This document shows positions 58,555-64,000 of a DNA stretch of 64,000 bases, one piece after another. The position numbers and the translations under genes were made by a program. Location of the stretch: positions 145,695 through 209,694 of the forward strand of contig JAKSZP010014540.1 in the NCBI GenBank assembly GCA_022478985.1, in the 5' to 3' direction. Position 1 is the stretch's first letter, and every line of letters begins with the position of its first letter. Origin of the DNA: Massospora cicadina. Lineage: Eukaryota > Entomophthoromycota > Entomophthoromycetes > Entomophthorales > Entomophthoraceae. The notes below the pieces were generated by a model. That model was not told where the DNA came from and made no database searches. It was given only the letters and a program-made list of their open reading frames with translations.

Positions 58555-61500
58555 GTATTGATTGCCCTTCTGTTACGTTTGGTCATGTATCTAAACAACC
58601 ATGCTTGGAAATGTTCCAATATATGGTAGTGAAAGCGATTGATGGCTACTTGGATTGTAGGCGTTGCTCCTGTAAACGATTCCAGTACTATCATATGGAT
58701 CATCCATAGTGATTGCTACTATTAACGCCTGGAGGGAAGGGTGGATAAGTGACTCCATGTTTAGAGCGAACATGTTCCTAGCTAGCTGAATAATTGTCCA
58801 CTGTCTTGGCGGAATAGGCGCATGGCCTCTTTCCATATAGCCACTGGTGTTGGACATTGTTAACAATGGTGTACTAGGCTTCCATATTGACCACATATTG
58901 TACATGTGGAATGGGCTGCATTTGACCGATCTGCTATGCGGTACAATATCCTCATGCATCTCCAAATATGTGCTCTTATCCTGGGTTAAAGTAGTGAGTG
59001 ATGTGTGTATCTCCAAACTCTTCTTTGGGTCTCCAGGTTGTATGGTATACCCATATGATCCAGGTAATCAATTCTGGCTATGTTACTCGGGTTTCTGCAA
59101 ATTATTTTTCTGTGACTGTTTGGCCATTAGTTTCCTGTCTGTGAGTTATCCTTGGGCGTCCTCTGTGACTGGTCTGACCACATATGTGAATCTTCCACTC
59201 TGCTCTTCTCATGGCTAGAAGTATTCTTTTGAAACGTGCAGGAGTGCCATGTGGTCTTGCAGCTGTAGGATGAGATGCCAGATATTTGATTAATGTGTTT
59301 ATGTGATCTGGGTTTTTTTATTGGAGTGCTCTTGTGAAGTTATGTCTTTCTGTTCTGGCCCAATGTATATCTGGAAGATCTTGGCTAGCCACCTGAGCTA
59401 TCCAGGATCCCAGTATATGGGTCGCTTGCTCTACATAATTAGTTAGCACCATACCTCCGTTCCTCCTAGAGCCAAATAGGGTTTCAGGGCGTACAGGGGG
59501 GTTGTGGTTGGACCAAAAACATCCCTGTAGTAAGGCGTGGATTGTGTTAAAAAATTCTGGCGAGAAAGCTATTGCATACGCCATAAACCATATGATTGAT
59601 AGTATCATGGAGTTGGCTATCGTGACCCTTCCTGTTAGACCTGTTTGATGTCCATATAAGGATGCAATGACTCTTGTTATTTTATCTAGAAGTTGATTTT
59701 CCATCATGGAGTTGGCGTACCCTCCTGCCTCTAACCATTCCCCAAGTGACGGACAGGTCCAGCTGCTAGCTTGGTAGTGAAGGGAAGTTTCAGTGGGGCA
59801 ATTGCTGATCTTCGCCTCCTATGTCTGGTGAGGAGTATTGATGTTGTATTGGCTTGTTGAACCAGGGTAGATGGCATCCAATGGGTCTGATATTTCCTCA
59901 GGAGTATAAGTTCCGTTTTCTCAGTGTTAAGCGATGCGTTGCTTATGGCTAAATAATCTTGATTTATCTTCTCAATTCTGAAAGCATCCTGGTTATTCTA
60001 TACCCACCACTCAGTCATCAGCGAAGGCCATCATTTTGACTAGTGATTGGAGCTTGAAATTTATTCCATTGAGAAGTGTGTTTTTATTTCGGATTAGGGG
60101 ATCCAGACTAAAATTGTATAGTAGAGGGCTTAAAGGGTCCCCTTGTTTAAGTCCTCTCTGTGGAAAAACTGGGTTAGTTAAGATTCCCTGCTCCACGCAC
60201 AGCCATGGTAGCTGACTCTGTGAACAAAATCACCCAGTTTGTGAATCTATTTGGGAGTTTGAATTTTTGAAGGCATGCCCTGAGATAGGTCCAGTTCACC
60301 CTGTCGTATGCCTTCTGTTGGTCCAAGAAGGCAAGCGCTCCAGAGGTTTTGGACTGGCAGACATTTACAAATGTGTGGATGTTGTCCCATATGGATCTTC
60401 TTGGAACAAAATTCATATTGTGATGGGGATATCACGTCAGTTGCAATTTCTCCTAATCGTTTGGCCATAATTTTTGTGAATATTTTAGTATCAGTGTTGG
60501 TTAGGGAGATTGGGCGCTAATTGGATAGGTTTAGTATGTCTCCTTATTTGAATAAAGTGACAGTGTAAGCTTCTTTGCCTCCAGGTAGGAGGCATGTTTC
60601 CATTATACACTTGTTCATGGAAACTAAAAGAAAATTAGATATGTTTGTAAAATATTTTATATAAAATTCATAGGGGATCCCATCAGGTCCAAGGCATTTC
60701 CCTCTTGGAGAACCGCGTACTACTTCCCATAGTTCCCTGTGCAATATTAGGTTAATTAAATTGTTATTTTGAGCTGCGGTGTCATTATGTGCACTTGTGA
60801 GGAATTTTTCGATTTTTGCTGGTTTGACCAGTTCAGATTTATATAAATTCATACAAAACCTGTTTATTTTCAGTTGTGACTTCTTCAGGTGTTTTCACTA
60901 TGGATTGTCTGGTCATATGACCTGGTTGCAGGCTATTGTATTTTTCTGGGTGTGAAACCGATGGAAAAATAGCTCATGCAAGTTTCTCCATCTTTTATGT
61001 TTTTTGCTCTATAATGAACCCCAACTTGGTGTTGGTGTTCACATATCAGGGTATTTAGCTGAGCAGAAACCTTCGCCCCTTTTAACCCCATCCAGGGCTG
61101 TATCCTATGTGTGGGACATTGTTTTCCAGGTGGTTTATTTCTGTCAAGGTGTGCCTGATTATGGCTGAAACTGCCCTATTTCTTCTAGAAGTTATGTGTT
61201 TAATCTGTTGGGTTGTTGATTTTTTGAAATTTTCCCAGTTGATTAATAGATTCAAACAATAAGGTGTTTGAAAATCCCTTATTGAGGATATTTCCTCCAT
61301 CCAGGATTGAAATTCTGTGTCAGTTAAACTTTCTGGGCGTATTCTGCACCACCTGGGTGCTTGGGTAGTTGTTTACACTGGTGTGTAGGACACTGAAACT
61401 AGCCAATGGTTGGAGATTTTTTTTGTAGTTTTGAATTTATTAATTTGGTGTCCAAAGATTAATGGTGTGAGTATTAGGTCTATTCATGACATAGAGATAT

Positions 61501-62060
61501 GTGCACCGTTGTGTACATGTGGGCGTGTCATGTTTTGTAGCAGGGATTACCTTTTTGGAAGTGGATCATATAGTCCCATTGTGGCCTTTAGTACTCGAAG
61601 TTCCACTTGCCCTTATGGTGTCTCTGTTGTGTATGACCATTGGTCAGTAGCTGGGTTAATCCAGCAGTTCATGTCTCCCACGAAAAAAATATTTGCTGGA
61701 AGATGGAGTTGTGTTAGAGCTGTTAAAAACTCTCGTCAGTACAGTGCACAGTTTGGTTCATACACACTAGCTAATGTGTGAACTTCTTTTTGCCATGAGA
61801 AGGTAACAACTAGTATGCGGCCACCAGGAATGAATTTTTACTAATTGATTTATAGCTTTGGTTTTCGTGTACTATCACCCCATAGTACTGTGACCAAAAG
61901 ATATTATTGGGAGGAGCATGTTTTCCCATGCCTCCTCCTTTCCCTGTAGACAGTGGGTTTCCTGCACTGCCAGGATATCCACATGTGGGTTTTGCAGGAG
62001 ACTCAACTTCTTGGCCCAGGACGTTAAGGCCTTGAGTCCCACTACGTTCAGTATCCTAAC
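58555..62060 (-). pseudogene. LINE-D ORF2 (endonuclease-reverse transcriptase), broken
   Basis: Starts near 62060 (RILNVVGLKAL, matching MLNIARLKA of LINE-C). Endonuclease: DILAVQETHC near 61965, VGDMNCW near 61660-61685. RT 60860-59960: GPDGIPYEFYIKYF near 60690, FLDQQKAYDRVNW near 60320, GDPLSPLLYNFSLDPL near 60130, catalytic AFADD at 60014-60028. Post-RT 59707-59318 contains GRVTIANSMILS. The zinc-knuckle end lies around 58850-58900. Stops and frameshifts between each segment. Confidence 0.86.
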
Positions 62061-62093
62061 TCTAATGAGACGCCCGATGCACCTCAGGAGCAG

Positions 62094-63470
62094 TTAGCAG
62101 GGCCCCCCGGCCCTATTCCTCACTCTCATTGCTCTCCATTGCACTTCTGCTGCCAAAAGCATAACCATGAATAGGAGTTGGGTGTATTCTGCGCCTTTCG
62201 TTACTACTGTTTTTGCTCCTCTCAAGCCTTTGTTGGTTTTCAATTTATCATTGTGGTACACTTGTGTGCTCTTATTGACCACATTTTCCTCTTGCGCATT
62301 CCAATGTTGATTTTCATTCCTGATTGGGTTATGCTCCACAATTTTGAGGGTTGTGCTGAACCCCTGTTTTGCCACATTTTTTCCCAAATTGAGTTTCGCC
62401 AAATCTTTTCTGTTTGGATTGGTTGTTTGGTTTTCCGCGGAATGTGATTGCCTCATTGTTTCAGGCTCATCCATGTTTTCCTGGATCTGTTCTGCTTAGA
62501 TGGATGATTCCACCGATGCCTTTGCCTTGACCACAGCCAGCTTGTGAGCTTGTTTTGACATTTTTCATTTTTTTGTGGAAATTGGGTCATTTATTTTATA
62601 TTTCCCATATTCTCCACAGTCGAATGCTTTTGTGGTGTCTGTGATTTTGGCGTACTGTGAGTCGTCTTTACCCATTTCTTCCTCACAGAATTCCATTTTT
62701 ATTAGGCCTTCTTTTATGGGACAAGCGTGAATCTTGTGCCCAAAGGACTCGCAGCGGTTGCATATGGGGGGTGAACTCTATACTGTTGCGTGGAATAGTT
62801 GGGATTTTTTCCCATCAATAGTAAAGGATGCAATGAGTGGGATTTTTGTAATATCTTTCTCTATCACCTGGTTTGAAAAAATAGTTGCGATTGCCTTCCC
62901 AGTGCTAAGGGTCAGCATCAGCTGGAATCCTGCATTTGAACTGTTTAATTTCTCCATAGGCTTCTAAGCCTTCTTGTAGATGTTGTTTGACTACTGTGTG
63001 CGCCAGTGTAGTCAGGAGGTAGTTAAAAATTTATAAAAATATCATTGGATTCTGTCCAATGTGTGCGTTTGGTCAATACCAAATGCTGACCGTCATGAAG
63101 GTTGAGTACTACTCTGACCTTCGCTCCTCATTTGCTTCTTCAACGGTTTCAAACCCAAGGTCTACCCAACCTTTGTGGATAGTATGGGTTGTTAAGTACA
63201 CCGCGTGCAGGAAACTTTAAGTTGGACTTCGCCAAACTTTTCCCACATCGTCAGTGTTTCTACGCCCAGGAATACTCATATCCCTTGTTCCACTGATGAC
63301 AGTGGTTGCGATTGGGATACTTTCATGTAGCTGCAATATTTAACTGAGAAATTCATGAAACCTGTGGGGTGCGCCACTTTGGGCTTTTTATTTTACTGAT
63401 ATTATCATTTTGCTTCTGTGCGCTTGGTACCTTTGGGTGGTGAAGATCCAGGTCCGCTGCACTTTACCAC
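62094..63470 (-). pseudogene. LINE-D ORF1 (CCHC RNA-binding protein), broken
   Basis: ORF1 probably starts near 63470 on the minus strand (MNVVKCSGPGSSPP). The WVDLGFETVEEANEERR segment near 63120-63180 matches WLDLGFESKTAADEAA of LINE-B. The knuckle CNRCESFGHKIHAC is intact at 62721-62762 and is followed by PIKEG as in LINE-B and -C. A 126-aa open piece at 62474-62094 is the polar C-terminal end. Several stops near 63400, 63150 and 62560. Confidence 0.82.
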
Positions 63471-63611
63471 GTTCATCCAATTCTTTATTTTATTATTCAT
63501 GCTCATCTCACCTGGTATTGATTATCAAATTGTATTTTTTGAATTAAATCATATTACTGGCTGTGATAGTAATCATAAAGAAAGGCACCAGCTCCGAAGT
63601 TTAACATGGCT

Positions 63612-64000
63612 CTTACTCCATCTTCAGTTTGTGGTCCCAAATGGGCCACGCATCTTTCATAGCCTCAGGCATTTTCAACAATATGCCCTAGTTCTCATAA
63701 AATTTCACAGTTGGTTCCCCTCAATCTACTATCCTTTATGTCCTCAAACATCCATTCTGGGCCCAAGATAATGGCAGGTGGAAAATATGTATATCCTGTT
63801 TAAAATTGGATCAAAAAACACAAATGCCTCTCCCTTGCATCTTCTGCATGATCTGAGCCTATCTCCAGCAGCGCCCAACCCACAGTCAGTCCTGCAGAAT
63901 TTTTTGTATGTGTACAATCCTGACCACTCACCTAAGGCCTGCTACTGTAGTGGTCCCTAAGCCAGCCAATTAGGCCCATCTCAAACCAGAACTGCAACCA
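63612..64000 (+). other. Right flank, second half of the diverged repeat
   Basis: Follows the TGGCT duplication of Gyp-1. An open frame runs from 63418 (in LINE-D) through 63771, but only the part after 63606 belongs to the original locus. Residues such as YYPLCPQTSILGPR near 63726-63771 align with the PSIIGPHGEW-like translation near 830 in copy 1. No known domain. Positions 63778-63960 are a short open frame with no match I can name. Confidence 0.45.

Larger units (their letters stand above)
58331..63586 (-). mobile_element. LINE-D, full-length non-LTR retrotransposon (degenerate)
   Basis: 5.3 kb, minus strand, 16-bp TSD with one mismatch (58315-58330 and 63587-63602). 3' end on the minus strand reads CTTCACTAAATAAATATGA. 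Same family as LINE-B and -C (GDPLSPLLYNFSLDPL, FLDQQKAYDRVNW shared) but more diverged and less CpG-rich, hence probably older. Confidence 0.92.
9313..63606 (+). mobile_element. Gyp-1, Ty3/Gypsy LTR retrotransposon, outermost host of the nest
   Basis: Bounded by TSD TGGCT at 9308-9312 and 63607-63611. Parts: 5' LTR 9313-10454, PBS 10457, gag from 10517, protease and RT to 14049, then Gyp-2. RNase H and integrase resume at 48152-49910, followed by Gyp-5, a post-integrase tail at 56649-57193, and the 3' LTR from 57194 to 63606 with LINE-D inside. Net length without insertions is about 8.5 kb. The right end is hidden by LINE-D and only becomes clear once that LINE and its duplication are removed. 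The coding frame resumes across the Gyp-2 insertion. All genes are broken. Confidence 0.9.
57194..63606 (+). repeat. Gyp-1 3' LTR, interrupted by LINE-D
   Basis: LTR sequence at 57194-58330 and 63603-63606; the LINE-D target duplication ACCAGCTCCAAAGTTT (58315-58330) recurs as ACCAGCTCCGAAGTTT at 63587-63602. Ends AACA, then TGGCT. Confidence 0.9.

Noticed and set aside
1..64000. Classical RIP (CpA to TpA) as the sole cause of decay
   Set aside because: Many changes are at CpG, and I cannot count dinucleotide contexts by hand well enough to claim RIP.
1..64000. CRISPR array, rRNA or bacterial operon
   Set aside because: No regularly spaced repeats, rRNA motifs or operon-like gene order; everything readable is eukaryotic retroelement.

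Overview
The window is a eukaryotic, repeat-only stretch. I see no intact host gene, no rRNA, no functional tRNA and no CRISPR. Nearly all of it is decayed retrotransposons, and almost every insertion can be placed to the base by its target-site duplication (TSD). The organism is probably a fungus with a transposon-inflated genome (chromovirus-like Ty3/Gypsy elements, and LINEs with CCHC ORF1 and EN-RT-zinc-knuckle ORF2). That assignment is inference; no host gene anchors it. Names used here: Gyp-1 to Gyp-5 for LTR elements, LINE-A to LINE-D, SINE-1.

Layout. Positions 1-3016 and 9015-9312 are the left flank, split by LINE-A (3017-9014, minus). Gyp-1 spans 9313-63606 (plus; TSD TGGCT at 9308-9312 and 63607-63611) and carries everything in between. 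Gyp-2 (14050-48146, plus; TSD ATCGT/ATCAT) sits in the reverse transcriptase end of Gyp-1. Inside Gyp-2 are LINE-B (15285-20581, plus, in gag), Gyp-3 (20634-34701, minus; TSD GGAAG, in gag) and LINE-C (42538-47760, plus, in the 3' LTR). Gyp-3 contains Gyp-4 (22923-30785, plus; TSD ACCAT) in its RNase H. Gyp-1 also took Gyp-5 (50250-56643, plus; TSD ATCAT), which holds a tRNA-like SINE (53345-53632, minus; 16-bp exact TSD), and LINE-D (58331-63586, minus) about 20 bp before the end of its 3' LTR. The right flank begins at 63612.

Removing the nested parts leaves about 8.5 kb for Gyp-1, 9.5 kb for Gyp-2, 6.2 kb for Gyp-3, 7.9 kb for Gyp-4, 6.1 kb for Gyp-5 and 5.2-6.0 kb for each LINE, so all look essentially full length. 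Coding order is gag (CCHC), protease, reverse transcriptase, RNase H, integrase. Every coding region is broken by stops, frameshifts or lost catalytic residues, so none should be autonomous now.

Relations. All five LTR elements carry a primer-binding site that starts TGGTGCT just inside the 5' LTR, although their LTRs fall into several unrelated groups. LINE-B, -C and -D are one family; LINE-A is a distant relative. The SINE 3' end resembles the LINE-D 3' end, which suggests the LINE machinery mobilised it. LINE-B and LINE-C often differ at CpG sites, as expected from methylation-driven decay.
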